Assembly (NCBI RefSeq): GCF_029227915.1
Contig: NC_079882.1
Coordinates: forward strand, 29,750,001 to 29,814,000
From: Hydractinia symbiolongicarpus
Lineage: Eukaryota; Cnidaria; Hydrozoa; Anthoathecata; Hydractiniidae
Length of the DNA stretch: 64,000 bases
Direction: 5' to 3'
In this document: piece by piece, positions 10,016 to 21,693 of the stretch
Layout: every line of letters starts with the position of its first letter
Numbering within the stretch: position 1 is the stretch's first letter
Position numbers and translations under genes: made by a program
The notes under the pieces: generated by a model
What the model saw: the letters and a program-made list of their open reading frames with translations, nothing else
What the model was told of the DNA's origin: nothing
Database searches by the model: none

Positions 10016-12609
10016 TTATATAACTCTTGGTCTTTGAGGCATACACAAATTATAATGAGCTGTTTGGTTCCAAAATTCTGGCCCCTTCCAGCCAACCCAA
10101 CCTTTACTTTGAACAGTCTTCAGCTGGTCCTTTCCAGTAAAATGTGGATCGACTATTAAAAATCTAATTTCGCTCGTGTGTTCATTAAAAATCACACCAA
10201 CAATGGTGTGTGCCAACACTCCACCACCGATCATTATGGGAGTTCCTTCGGTAACAAAATGCTCATAAATTTCTCTTCCTTTATATGCCATTTCGGCGCC
10301 AGTACTCACGTGAAGTGTCTTAGACGTTACATCATACATATATTCCAAACAGAAACTTACTTCAAGCGATCCAATCCATTCGTTAGATCCAATAAAAGAG
10401 GTATCCTTATCGCCTACGACAACTAACGCTTTCTGTATTTCTTCGTGCGAAGGGTAGGTACGATCAGTGTAGCCCTGATGCCAAAACCACGATGCTAAGG
10501 TTTGAAGAGAACGATAAGCGCATCCCCAGACATTGTCGTTGAAATCATCCTGCATGTAATGATGGTAGGAATACTTCCCTCTAACCAACGCCAACTTTCC
10601 CTCCTTAACATCCGGTAAAGTCAGGCCTTCGTGTGGATTTACCAGGTGTGCAGTGTCTTTCAACTGGTCTGAAAAACACGATAATTTATGCAAAAACATC
10701 GGCCGGTCTGCTGGCAATAAAAATCGATCGTGTAATATTCTTCTGTGTTGGATGCAGGTGTCATCTGCAACAGTAGCACCATTAAAATCGATGTACGGCA
10801 AAAAAGCAGTTATTGTTACGCCAGATGTGAATTCTGATTGGAAATGAACAGGGCGGAAAAGCCACTTCTGCTTGTCAACTTTTATGCGTAAACTTAACGC
10901 GTTACGTTGCCGAAACACTGCATCACGAAACATATATAAAAGTTTGTTGGATGGCGTGTCCAACGGCGCTGTGACTAGCGCATCGATGCACAACTTTAAA
11001 CTACAGCTTTCACCCGACACTGTTCGCGACCACAGGATGGGCACGTTGCATATATTTTCGTCACTGTCGTCATCCAAGCTACTTTCGGTCGTTTCGTACA
11101 AATTCGACGAACCTTCCGTACTGATTCTGACCAAGCTCGTTACGTCAATAACATTACCAAGCGGTTTTGATTCAGGCCATTGTTTTACATCCAATTCCTT
11201 CTTCAACTCATCCACTATCTCTTCGCATAAAACATCCGGTAAGGTTTGGCCGTAATCGTCATCGTATAAAATAGTTCGAGTTGGCTCTATCAGGAAGGCT
11301 GGCTTATGTCCAATCAATTCTGAGTCAATTTTATCTATTTCGTGTTGCAGACCCTCTCCCCCGGAACTGGTCAGCCAATTCACGATGATGTCCTGACGAA
11401 TTCTAAACAGCGGTTGTAACGACACGTCGTCGTTGCACACGGCCGTGTTTTCGACATATGAGAAATTGTCGCCGTCATAAGACACGTGCCACGAACAACT
11501 TGTGGGTTTAATGAGATACACAGCAAACAATGCCGCGTATTTGATGTCTTCTTGTTGCTTTAAAATTCTTAAAAGATGTTCTGCCACCTAAAAAAAGGCT
11601 AAATTTAGATTTTTCCGAATACGCTAGATAAAAGACAGCTGGATATAGGATCAAAATAAAAAAACAATGCATATTTAGAGAATAGGTTCGCGAAACTAAT
11701 TGTGGCCACCTTCCATTTCTAGACGATTTTACCCAACTGTTTGTGGAGAAAACTCAAAATTTTAATTCTTTTTTTGTTATAAATAACAAAGTGGATCATA
11801 GAATTCTTCAAATACGGCCAAGAATGTCTATTCTTGTTTTAATTTTATGTTTTGATAATACAATAAAATGTTTTTAGGTTCAATCCATGAAAGTTCAACT
11901 TTTAGACATTCAAAAAGGTAATGTTTGCGAAAAATTTCACGATCGTCGATTCGCTAAAATTTATGCTACCAAAATACTTTAATTTGGCTCATTCGCAAAG
12001 TTTATGTTTCCGAAATGCTAAGATTTCGCAAATTTCCCTACTCGCGAAATATTATTTTTGCTCATAAGAAAAATTAATTGCTAATTTACAAACCTCCAAA
12101 TTTCCATTTTCAGGTTGAGTGATGAATACCCCAACAAAGTCAATACCAACTGGAACTGAAGCTCTTATAGACGCAAACTCTGATAAAATAAGATCAGAGG
12201 GTGGTGTAGTGACGTCAACATTTTCAAACACTGTTAGATCTAATTCAAGAAGGTCATAAATTTTGATTTCCGTTGCAAGAATTCTACCAAGCAAGTAACC
12301 ACAGCAAAATCTAAAAAAGAAACTTTGAGGTAGAATAAAAAACTTAAATAATGTCACAACAAATATTGTTATCCTTGGTTACTAAGACACAACTTATTAT
12401 TAACAGTGAATTAAGATCAGAATTTGAAAAAGGGTGGCTTTAAAACTTTGTCTTTAAAATAACGAGGATTTTAGGATTTTTTAAAGATATCAATTAAGGA
12501 ATTTTCCGCTTCTGTGCCAAATTGACCTTATAAATTGAATTTGAGACAATATATTTGCAAATCGCAAACTGCTAATTCTTACACTGTTTAACACAATTAA
12601 AATCTCCAT
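10016..12609 (-). CDS. UFSP2: Ufm1-specific protease 2
   Basis: Three exons on the minus strand: 12609-12527, 12310-12094 and 11587-10016, with phases 2 and 0 that join cleanly into 623 aa. The C-terminal half is the C78 cysteine protease domain: YHHYMQDDFNDNVWGCAYRS gives the catalytic Cys at about residue 456, and FLIVDPHFTG gives the Asp (580) and His (582). GTPIMIGGGVLAHTIVGV and the C-terminal YNLCMPQRP are family hallmarks. The enzyme matures the ubiquitin-like UFM1 precursor and removes UFM1 from targets such as ribosomal protein uL24 at the ER membrane. The length is above the vertebrate form (about 470 aa) and nearer to insect forms, because of a longer N-terminal region. The start at 12609 gives MEILIVLN, similar in character to the invertebrate N-terminus. 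Intron 2 carries a TTTCGC-type repeat. Confidence 0.93.
11905..12055. repeat. TTTCGCGAA-family repeat in UFSP2 intron 2
   Basis: Repeated motifs TTTGCGAAAAATTT, TTCGCTAAAATTT, TTCGCAAAGTTT, TTTCGCAAATTT and CTCGCGAAAT follow each other at short spacing. The same pattern occurs near 9050, 11660, 14795, 15310 and in the 51546 minisatellite. Confidence 0.6.
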
Positions 12610-13876
12610 CTTTTGTTTAGCTAAGATAGTAAACAGAGGTATAGGCTAATTACAAGTTAAAGTGCACGCAGACTCTATGCCGGCTAAATATTTCTACCAT
12701 AATGAACAACTTTATCATTTTTTCTATGCTTTGCTACAGAAAGCAGGTTTTCCAACCGAACGTGTCTCACCATTGCCGATAAAGAAATCAAGATGATATT
12801 GGATATTTCTGAAATTACGTATACCAAAATATTTACATATGCTTACTTTTTGAGAAATCTAAACTCATAATACGAACTTCTTCTTTTTTAAAAAAATCCA
12901 TTTTTTGCTTTTAAAATCTTTCTGAATTAAATTTTTTTAAAGGCAAGGAAAGGATGGGTTCAAATTTTAATAAATATATGTGCCCATTTGGTGCATACAT
13001 AATTTTTAAATGTCATTAAATGTAATTATTGCTTTTTGGGAACAAAATTTGGACATAAGTGCAAAAATTTTATGTCATGTTACTTTTCGTGATATGTAAG
13101 ATGTCTTTAAAAAATGCTTACTTTTAGTTGACTATAAAGCATTGTACGTTGTTTTTACCTTTAAATTAAACTGAAGGTATATGGTTAAATATTCCCCTGA
13201 TCATGATAAAAACTTTGATTTGCCTTTGGCTTAATTTTAACATGTCTGATTAGAAAACATTAAGTGACATGTCGTTTGCTAGGTATATATACATAAAATC
13301 TGCAGCTGCAATTATGCTACATAATAACCAAATCACACTTGTGACCAGTGACTGCCTAAAACAATTACTAAGGGAAGTATATGAAGGGATTAAATGTTCA
13401 ACTTGCCATGGATTGAGCTGTAGTAGCAAAGGTTGTAATTAAAAGAAATCATAATGGTCGGAAATGTGTGGAAACATTAATGACATAGATTTCTATAGGG
13501 TGCCTTCAATATTATGTTGTTCAGTCAGGGACATGCATAATTGAGGGATACCTCGATTATATGTGGTATTTGTCAAATACTTCACTTGCCTCGATTGTCG
13601 TAGGTGCGTGATGAATTTCACGCCTCTTGCCTTAACTGAGGACAGTTTTCATAATTTGAGGTGCGTGATAACACATATTAAAAGTGTGGTCGTCTGGTAG
13701 GCCTACGGACCATCTCAAAATTTCCTTATGTAATTCATATAAAAACTTCGTATCAATGATCAGCCCTTAAAATTAGCGTCGGCATTCATTAGCCAACGTA
13801 AAATACGAAGATACCGTAGTTGCATCAGCAAAAAAATTGCTGACGTAATTTTGTTGTGAAATTTGAATGAATCATA
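12610..13876. other. Intergenic DNA, nothing recognised
   Basis: AT-rich sequence upstream of UFSP2. No open frame with family resemblance and no TIR pair were seen. The region directly above 12609 should hold the UFSP2 promoter, but no specific site can be supported. Confidence 0.4.
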
Positions 13877-14432
13877 ATCATCATCATCATTCTCGGCTTA
13901 ATGTCCGTTTTCCATGCTAGCATGGGTTGGACGGGGTATATTAATGACCCTCTTCCAATCTGATCTAGACTGTGTTGGATCTAAACTCAACTTCCTCTGT
14001 ATCAAGTCTGTCCTTAAAACCTTGTGCCAAATCTTTCTTGGTTTGCCTCTGGGCTTTGCCCCAGGAACTATCAAGTGTCTACAGTTTCTTACCAATTTAT
14101 CCTCCTCCATTGTTTCCAAGTGCCCCAGCCAATTTAATCTTCTTATCTGGATATCATCTTTAATTCTACAGATACTTAGTCTGCTTCTTAGTTCATCTCT
14201 CTCATCTCATCTCTCAGACTGGCATTACACATCCACCTAACCATTCTCATATCATTCCTTTCTTAACGGTTAAGATCTTCCTGCTTCACTGCTCATGTCT
14301 CACTACCATACAACATAACACTTCTTACACAGGCCTCATACAACCTACCTTTCACCTCAATTGACAAGACTCTGCTAGTCAACAAAGGAAGTAACTCTCT
14401 GAACTTTTTCCAAGCAGAACCTATCCTGCAAT
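13877..14432 (-). mobile_element. 5'-truncated LINE fragment (same family as 22738-25140)
   Basis: Closely matches the 3' end of the longer element at 22738-23300, including the (ATG)n tail seen here as catcatcatcat, and stops matching at about 14432. The open piece 14119-13898 encodes the C-terminal RNCRHLIVPGAKPRGKPRKI segment. Short 3'-anchored copies of this kind are typical products of target-primed reverse transcription. Confidence 0.85.
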
Positions 14433-16848
14433 GCCACGATTAAAAATAACCGGTGTTATTATGAAGAACGTAAGGTATAGAGAACATTAAAGTCGGCGCC
14501 TTTTCCTTCATGCTGAGACTCTCATGCTTGGCTGGTGCATTACACTGAGACCCGAATGAATGATTATTTGGAACCATGCCACAAGTCAGTCAGACCTTCA
14601 TCGCCACAGAGAATACTGCAAGAAGAGTGCGCACCAATGCAAGTTAAATATAACTAGAACATGGGAGAGGTTAGGTGTCCTGTACCTTAATACAGCTTTC
14701 GGACGAATGTTCTCGTGATGTAATACCAAAGAAAAATAAATTGAATAAAGTTTAAAAAATCTTTTTAGAAGGGGAAAGAGGAATCAAATATGTTTACTTT
14801 ATTCGAAGAAACTTTCGCAAGAGAAGCTTTCGTAAGTCCAAAAACTCGCAAAATTTTTTGGATAAATTTTCGCGAATCTACAAATTTAAAAATTTCAGCG
14901 AGATAAACTTTCGCGAAATCTGAAATTGGAAAGTTTTGGTGAGATAAACTTTCATGATTCGTTTTTTTTTATGTTCTTATAAAGAAAGTGGCCTATATTT
15001 CGTATGATAGAAAAGTGTTTTTTAACGATGTAATTTTCTTTCTAATGGTATGTAAAAACTTCTATTTATAAACTGGCTTTATAGTCAAAATCACAAAACA
15101 GATCAAACACATTTCTAGGCTCGTCTTCTTCCGGCTTCCATGCATGGTCGTCATCGGCTTTTTGACAGTAACTCGGTTATAAGCCATACATATACATTTG
15201 GAACATCATAGCTTTTGTTTATTTCTAAGTTTATTCCAATCTCGTTCCCAGCGCCAGTGGTCTCTTTTTTATCAGGAGGGTGAGCCAAGAAATAACTTTT
15301 AAAACCAACAAATTTCTTTTAAATTTTAGTGGATAAACTTTTGTAAGTTTGTACTAAATAAACTTTCGAGAATTCCATTTTTAAAAGTTTTGCGAGACAA
15401 ATTTTCGCATAAAAACCCCCAAAACGCAAAATTCCCAAAAGTTTCTCCGAATAAAGTAGTAATAATAATCGAAAAAATTGTATGTCATATTAAAAAGAAG
15501 TCCAGAAGTTCTGTCTCTCACAAGACACAGCAGGTAATAAGTCAGCCCTGCCCTAAGTTTTGTGAGAAGAGATGTTCTGCGACGACTCTAACAATTGAGT
15601 CTCCTGTACAGTTTTGTTTCATGTTAAGCTGTTCCAGTGACAAGCATTTTCGAAGCATACCAGCGGCGACTTCTGCGATATACAACCTAATGATGCCATA
15701 ACCTAATGAATTCATCTGGAACAATAAAAAGCCAGAACCAAAGTGGAACTAATTTTTTTACTTTCATCCTTTTTTTTTATGTTTTTCTTTCATATTTTGC
15801 TGTGCCAGTTGAAAAAAACAACAGGTGTTATTACGCAATGCAACGTATTCAATTTCTAAAAATAATTCATTTTTAAATGCGCATGTTTTTCATTCAAATT
15901 CGGAACTTCAAGTCATTTTTTTTTTTTTGATTATTAGTATAGTAAATAATTACTTTATACAAAAGACATTTCAGGTGCGCATTATTGGAGTGACTAAATT
16001 GTTTTTGGTGCCTGATTGAAAACGCTGATTCATTGTTGCAGGAGCGAGCAGAGGTGTGGGGTGCGATCGCACACCTTAAAAGATTAGCAGCAGTATGCTA
16101 TGGTTACGCAATAGCCCCATCCACCAGACGTTGATGGGCTATTGGATAAAGATTAAATTATTGGCTTGTTTCCCACTTTGGTCTCCTAAAGTTGCTCCAA
16201 TAACTTTACATATGTCAATCAGTAGTGGATATAGGGAGAGGGCATATTTTATGGCTGACTGGCTGCAACTACCCTTTTGCTGCCCTTGCTTTATAAGACA
16301 TTATTGTCAGGGTTATGGGGCACATTTTTATTTTTTTTGGCCCGCAGTAGAATGTGAACAGAAAAACTATGGTGGACCTTTTCGCTGGCTAGGTACTTGA
16401 TGTATGCAGCATAAATCATCTCTTCACAGTTCGGACATTTTTATCTTTAAGTTTTGCCAATAGAAACTTGTGAATCTAAGTCTTATAAACACTAAAATTT
16501 TTTTGTTAAAAGATGGAAAGAACATTTGACAGTGGAAATAAATAGCAATGCAGAACTTGTGTTGTTATTAACTGCAGTCATGGTAAATACAACTTTAATG
16601 TTTGGGACAGCTGAACTTGTGAAATTCACAGAGTTGTGAGAAGTTTTTGTTTTTAAAAATATATTACACATCGAAACCTTAATGCTTCACTCGACATAAT
16701 GCACATCCGTACTAAAGCACTCTTGTGGCTTACTTTTGGCTTAACCCTGTATGGAACTGCCTGGTTGGTCCCTCGGGGTTAGTTAGTATATATAATAACA
16801 AAATCGAATTTTTATATACATCCTTAAAACTTTTGTGCTGTAAAATCC
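14433..16848. other. Intergenic DNA with TTTCGCGAA-type repeats
   Basis: TTTCGC/AGCGAGATAAACTTTCGCG motifs cluster at about 14795-14965 and 15310-15450. Otherwise no gene is firmly supported except the weak candidate at 15542-15715. A plus-strand open frame at 16095-16400 lacks family resemblance. Confidence 0.5.
15542..15715 (-). CDS. Possible orphan exon, unidentified
   Basis: After an acceptor-like ttattgttccag, the minus strand encodes MNSLGYGIIRLYIAEVAAGM, then LRKCLSLEQLNMKQN, then DSIVRVVAEHLFSQNLGQG and a stop. The composition is protein-like and would form amphipathic helices, but no partner exon or family was found. It could be a fragment of a mobile element or a chance frame. Confidence 0.2.
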   Translation of the reverse strand: MNSLGYGIIRLYIAEVAAGMLRKCLSLEQLNMKQNCTGDSIVRVVAEHLFSQNLGQG

Positions 16849-17747
16849 TAGATAGATAGATAGATAGATAGATGTGCATTTATTTCAATGGCTATTCTCA
16901 CAAATGAGGGGATATAACCTGTCTATTTTTCCAGGAGGGAAAATGTCTTAAGGTGGTGATACACGATCCGATTAATCGAATTCGATTTGTCAAAATTATA
17001 CTGAGCATTAAAATAAAATCGAAACTTAACAGGTGACAAGGAGATGATACACGATCCAATTAATCGAATTCGATTTATAGAAATTATATTGACCAACTAA
17101 AAACTGAACAGATTTTTGATAATTTCCTTATTTAAGAAAACATTAAAAACAGAGTGTGTCATTTGTTACTTTTCTGTTTATAAGCTTCATTCACTGATAA
17201 GAATCTCGTTAATTTCTGTTTTATCCTTTTTGACGATATAATGTTTTTAAAGCTCCTCTACTAATGTTTATTTTTTATATAGAAACTCACATTTTTTTGA
17301 ACGCACGTTTGATGTACAGATTTTAAGCATTTTGATTGGCTAAAAACCTTTCGATTAAACGAAAAAGTTGCACCGGTCCGACTTTTTAAAATCGAATTGG
17401 ACAAGTCTGAGCATGCCGAAAGCATACGATTTTTCATGATACACGATTCAATTAATTGAATACAATTAATTGGATCGTGTATGACCACCTTTAGATGGGG
17501 AGTACTACTAGAGCTTATTTTGAACTACGCAGACGCAATTGTGGTTTGCGCTCTACCAGACATTTCCATGCAACATCCAAAACCACCTAGCTACACATAC
17601 ACCACGGTGTGTCATCTCCCCAATTTCCCTCACATGGCTTAGGTTAACCTGGGGCTATGGTACATTCACTCTCCAATATTGAATCGCCACCAATGGGAAT
17701 CGAGCCCTGGTCTCCCGCACACAAAAATCACTAAGCTATTGCGCCAT
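16849..17747 (-). mobile_element. tRNA-derived SINE, copy interrupted by a MITE
   Basis: On the minus strand it starts with a tRNA-like head: AATAGCTTAGTG resembles an A box and GGCTCGATTCC a B box. It ends with a body and an (ATCT)n tail (plus-strand gatagatagatag at 16850). The body matches the complete sister copy at 19107-19461 apart from the 540-bp insertion at 16951-17490. Confidence 0.85.
16951..17490. mobile_element. PIF/Harbinger-type MITE inserted in a SINE
   Basis: Terminal inverted repeats begin AGGTGGTGATACACGATCC (left); the right end is the complement of AGGTGGTCATACACGATCC. The insertion duplicated TTA (16948-16950 and 17491-17493), a 3-bp target site as used by PIF/Harbinger transposons. 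The internal GATACACGATCCAATTAATCG repeats near 16956 and 17045 are subterminal. There is no transposase inside. The sister SINE at 19107 shows the empty site, which fixes both borders. Confidence 0.88.
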
Positions 17748-17782
17748 AAGTGTGTATACAATACACTTGGTATACCCTGGGA

Positions 17783-18397
17783 CAGTCAGGGTAAACACTT
17801 AATTAGGCTAATTAGGGCATATATACCACCTATTCAGGCAACTCATTGTAGCCTAGTTAGGCCATATGTAACCTAGTTAAGACATTACAATATTTAATGG
17901 CTTTTCACACATTCCTAAGAAAAAATCGCAAAAAATCTTTGTTCAGAATGGATAGTCTACCCGACCATGATTCCAAAATTGTCACTCGTGCCTTGATATG
18001 CTCGCGCAACTAAGAATTATGTTAAAATGAAATAACCTAATTAGGTTAAGTGTCGCCTATTTAGGTGACGTTTTCGTCACCTAATTTTTTTCCCCTGCTG
18101 CGTGGAAATCCATTATTTAAAACAACAAATAGTGCCACACGAGGTTTGGGTCATAAGTTACCAATGCGCGATGCAAATAAGACGATAATTGGTCAAAATT
18201 ATCTGCAAAGTGGACAGAATTGATTCACATAAAAATTGTAGTGCGAAACACAATGATTTCGACGTATTTACAACAGAAAGTTTTCATTCGCCTAGTTGGA
18301 CTACGGGTAGTCTAACTAGGTGAACTACATCACGTCACCTTACTAAACGACTCGCCTAATTAGGTCATGCCGCCTAATTAGGTGTTTACCCTGACTG
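17783..18397. mobile_element. MITE-like element with CCTAATTAGG palindromes
   Basis: Terminal inverted repeats CAGTCAGGGTAAACAC (left) and GTGTTTACCCTGACTG (right), flanked by a 5-bp duplication TGGGA (17778-17782 and 18398-18402). The interior contains about ten imperfect palindromes of the CCTAATTAGG type, clustered toward both ends. There is no open frame of note. A 5-bp target site and a CAG...CTG terminus could fit a hAT-like (hAT5) element, but the superfamily is uncertain. Confidence 0.8.
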
Positions 18398-18402
18398 TGG
18401 GA

Positions 18403-18937
18403 ACTGCGCAATTTACACGAGCCTAACTAGTTTAGCTAGCTCCATTTAAAGAATAATAAAAGTATGTGAAGAAGATGTCTTTATTTATCTTAGTTAACAG
18501 CTTTTGCCTCCTTTACCTTTCCTTTGTTTGTCGAGCATGTTCCGTCTTAATCTGCCCGTTCAAACTGAGAGAAATAAGTGATATTTCTTCCGCTGTGTCG
18601 TCCGCCATGTTTATTTTGCCAGCCACTAAAATATTAGTCCGATATTATCGGAACAATATCCCGATTAATATGATTATCAGTCCGTCCTTGGTTGCTGCCA
18701 AAACAAAACATGGTAGACGGAATTACGACGATGCATTCAAACTTTTGTTAAAAACTTGAACTCATGATACTTTTATTGCGGTAAGAATGTCCTAAAAAAA
18801 AAGGTGTTTTTTGGAGTATATAACTAGGTATAACTGGCAGGCTAGCTGTAAAAATAAAGGTCTTTAATCAAATTTCATGGTTTTGAGTGGGTGGACAGAT
18901 GTAGCTAAATAACACAGCTGCGACACACGGCTACCCC
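18403..18937. other. Spacer between two mobile elements
   Basis: A 97-codon plus-strand open frame at 18466-18759 has no recognisable domain. ATAAAAGTAT near 18457 and ATACTTTTAT near 18766 form a short inverted repeat that could bound a small element. No gene is supported. Confidence 0.3.
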
Positions 18938-19106
18938 TGAATGAATGAATGAAATAAACATATATTTCAGTTTACTAGAAGATAAATATACATTATTAAT
19001 TAAAAATTTTGCCCTAGTAAACCCCGGAAACTGCCAAAGTTAGCAGAGCTCGAAGTATGACAGCCACCGTGGACAATACAAAACACACAACTTACACAGA
19101 CAACAC

Positions 19107-19461
19107 TAGATAGATAGATAGATAGATGTGCATATTTTACATGGCTAGCCTCACAAATATCGAGGGATATACCCTGTCTATTATTTCCAGGAGGGGCCAT
19201 GGCGTAGATGGAGAGTCCTAGAGTATTTAATGCTCATTTTGAGCTACGCAGACCCAATTAGAGCCCGCGCTCTACTAGACAACTCCCAGCAACATCCAAC
19301 GGCCCACACAGTGTGCCATCTTCCCAATTTCCCTCACATGGCTTGGGTTAACCCGGGGCTATGGTAACATTCACTCACCCATGTTGAATCGCCGTCAAGA
19401 GGAATCGAACCCCGGTCTCCCGCACAGAGTACGAGAGCTATAACCACTAATCTACGGCGCC
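19107..19461 (-). mobile_element. tRNA-derived SINE, complete copy
   Basis: From 19461 downward the minus strand reads a tRNA-like head with TAGATTAGTGGTTATAGC (A box) and a perfect B box GGTTCGATTCC, then a body of about 250 bp, and an (ATCT)n tail at 19107-19127. Near-identical flanks (about GACAACACTA at 19098 and ACAAACACTA at 19462) may be the target-site duplication. It is inserted in the 3' UTR of the LINE around it. RNA polymerase III transcription from the internal A and B boxes would be expected. Confidence 0.85.
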
Positions 19462-19582
19462 ACAAACACTACAAAACAAGACAGACAAGCGAAAAAATGT
19501 GAAAAATATTGCAATTGCAAACCCAAAGAAAAAAGTGGTGTGAAAGTGATTGTGAACAATAGTAATTTTAGGTATATATAAA

Positions 19583-21508
19583 TTAAACATAATTAGACAA
19601 CAATGTATGCTTTATTAGAGATTTAAGTCTATGCAAAGGGAGATCTAAAAGTCTTATTTCAGGTAAGGTATTCTGACAACTAGACCATGATAGGACACTT
19701 TGATGCCTAATGGATTTCAAACCAAATGCAGAAGTACGAACAGCAAGCAAATTTATAAGGCCTAGGCTGTTAGCACGAGTATTATGAGAGTGAGAGAAGT
19801 CAATTAAAAAGGTACCAATCAGAGGAACAGGTAGATTGTTGTGAAATAAATTATAAATAAATAATACATTTTGCAGTTTCACAGTATCTGTGAATTTAAG
19901 GATGCCTAAATCTTTATAATATTGGTTTGCATTTGTTCTATGGTTGGCAAAATTCATAAGACGTAAAGCACAATTTTGAAGGACAGTGATTCGGTTCACT
20001 TGTAAACTTATGGACTGACCCCAGACTTGGGCGCAATAATTTAGATTTGAGTGGAAAAGAGCATTATAAACTGACAGAAGAACATCCATTGGCACATAAT
20101 GTCTTATTTTTGCAATGATTCCATTAACCTTTTTCAATTTGGTTGCAACTGAATTAATCTGGGACTTCCATCCTAGGTTAGAATCAAGCAGTACACCAAG
20201 ATATTTTATAGTTTCACTAGGAAAAACCTTTTGACCACCAATAGAAAGCTTAACTTCACAGTTAAAGGGTTTAGAGGGATGTCTAAAGAGTATATATTCC
20301 GTTTTACTAGCATTAAGAGATATTTTGTTAGCACTGAGCCAGTGCCAGAGGAATCTAAGATCAAGATTGACTTTTTTGACGAGGGATTTCAATGAGGGAT
20401 TAAAATGCAGCAAGTTTGTATCGTCAGCAAAGTGATGAACTAGGGAAAATTTTGTTGCTTCGTGTAAGTCATTAATATAGAGCAAGAAAAGAAGTGGGCC
20501 AAGTACAGATCCTTGAGGAACACCATGCTTCATAAATACCTTATTTGAGAAAATACCTTTAATGGAGACAAACTGATCACGGTCAGAAAGATAGGATTTT
20601 AATAAATTTAAGACATTACCTCTAACGCCATAATGAAACAATTTTTTCAATAAGATTTCATGGTCAACAGTATCGAAAGCTTTTTGGAGATCTACGAAAA
20701 TTCCACAAACATAATTACCTTTGTCTAGGTTGTCAGCAATTTTTTGAATCATGTTAAGCAAGGTTTGTGAAGTGCAATAGTTTTTTCTAAAGCCAAACTG
20801 TTGTGAATATAGGACCTTGTTTTTGTTAAGGAACTTATAAAGTCTATCATGAATCAGTTTCTCAAAAATTTTGTCAATATTTGATAACAATGAGATTGGT
20901 CTATAGTTTGTGCAGTCGAGTTTGGATTCTTTCTTGTGAATAGGGATGACTTTAGTTAATTTAAGTTGAGTTGGAAAAACACCTAAGGTAAATGAGAGAT
21001 TAATAATTTTAGATAAGGGACAAGCAATTTCATTTTTAATAAGACTCAAAACATTATAAGGAATACTTGATGGACCACTGGACTTTTTAGAGTTTATAGT
21101 AGATAAATATTTCAAAATCTCCTCTGGAGTGGTGGGTGACAGGAACATTGAATTGGGTACACTGTTTTTTAGAAACTGATTAAAGTTTTTAGGTGTGTGA
21201 GGAATTTTCTTGCGAAGGTTTGTTGCGACAGAAGAAAAAAAGTTGTTGAAAGTATTGGCTACAGTTAAGGGATCTGTGGTTATAGATTTATTAATGTTAA
21301 GTGAGATTAAATTAGATTCATTGCGACTACTAGAAGAGATTAAGGACCTTATACCTTTCCAAATGTTACCAATATTCTGGATGTTTTTTTTGAAATAATC
21401 AGAATAGTAATTCTTCTTACTGGTTCGACACAAGGATACAATCCTATTACGATATCTTTTATATCTTTCTTGGATGTTAGACTTAATGATAGGGTTTTTT
21501 GCACACAT
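19583..21508 (-). CDS. Reverse transcriptase of the CR1/Jockey-like LINE
   Basis: An uninterrupted frame of 641 codons. Ordered RT motifs are visible: TKVIPIHKKESKLDCTNYRP, QFGFRKNYCTSQTLL, GIFVDLQKAFDTVDHEIL, HGVPQGSVLGPLLFLLYIND, HFADDTNLL (catalytic FADD box) and the thumb motif KYLGVLLDSNLGWKSQI. The C-terminal part has LNYCAQVWG, also usual in these elements. The N-terminus starts in the linker that follows the endonuclease in complete relatives, so the nicking domain is missing. The frame is intact despite the deletion, so the copy is fairly young or is mobilised in trans. Confidence 0.9.
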   Translation of the reverse strand: MCAKNPIIKSNIQERYKRYRNRIVSLCRTSKKNYYSDYFKKNIQNIGNIWKGIRSLISSSSRNESNLISLNINKSITTDPLTVANTFNNFFSSVATNLRKKIPHTPKNFNQFLKNSVPNSMFLSPTTPEEILKYLSTINSKKSSGPSSIPYNVLSLIKNEIACPLSKIINLSFTLGVFPTQLKLTKVIPIHKKESKLDCTNYRPISLLSNIDKIFEKLIHDRLYKFLNKNKVLYSQQFGFRKNYCTSQTLLNMIQKIADNLDKGNYVCGIFVDLQKAFDTVDHEILLKKLFHYGVRGNVLNLLKSYLSDRDQFVSIKGIFSNKVFMKHGVPQGSVLGPLLFLLYINDLHEATKFSLVHHFADDTNLLHFNPSLKSLVKKVNLDLRFLWHWLSANKISLNASKTEYILFRHPSKPFNCEVKLSIGGQKVFPSETIKYLGVLLDSNLGWKSQINSVATKLKKVNGIIAKIRHYVPMDVLLSVYNALFHSNLNYCAQVWGQSISLQVNRITVLQNCALRLMNFANHRTNANQYYKDLGILKFTDTVKLQNVLFIYNLFHNNLPVPLIGTFLIDFSHSHNTRANSLGLINLLAVRTSAFGLKSIRHQSVLSWSSCQNTLPEIRLLDLPLHRLKSLIKHTLLSNYV

Positions 21509-21693
21509 AAAAGTAGAATGTTAGATGTTGTTTGTGAGACAGCTAAGTGTGATTCTAGGATTTCAATCCGTTTTTCCATCTTTCTTGTTATTTCAAGTAT
21601 TTCTGTAACCTTTTCATTTTCTTTTTGATTGCTCAAGAAGAGAGTAATAATTTCTTTCTTGTTTAATTGCTGCAGTTGCTGCTCAGTAAACAT
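21509..21693 (-). pseudogene. N-terminal remnant of the LINE ORF1
   Basis: It begins MFTEQQLQQLNKKEI and continues as a charged coiled-coil-like stretch (EKVTEILEITRKMEKRIEIL) of about 60 residues, then runs out of frame into the RT region near 21510. This looks like the start of an ORF1 RNA-binding/coiled-coil protein cut off by the same deletion that removed the endonuclease. Confidence 0.6.

Noticed and set aside
18466-18759. 97-codon plus-strand frame between two mobile elements
   Set aside because: Composition is not protein-like throughout and no family motif is present.
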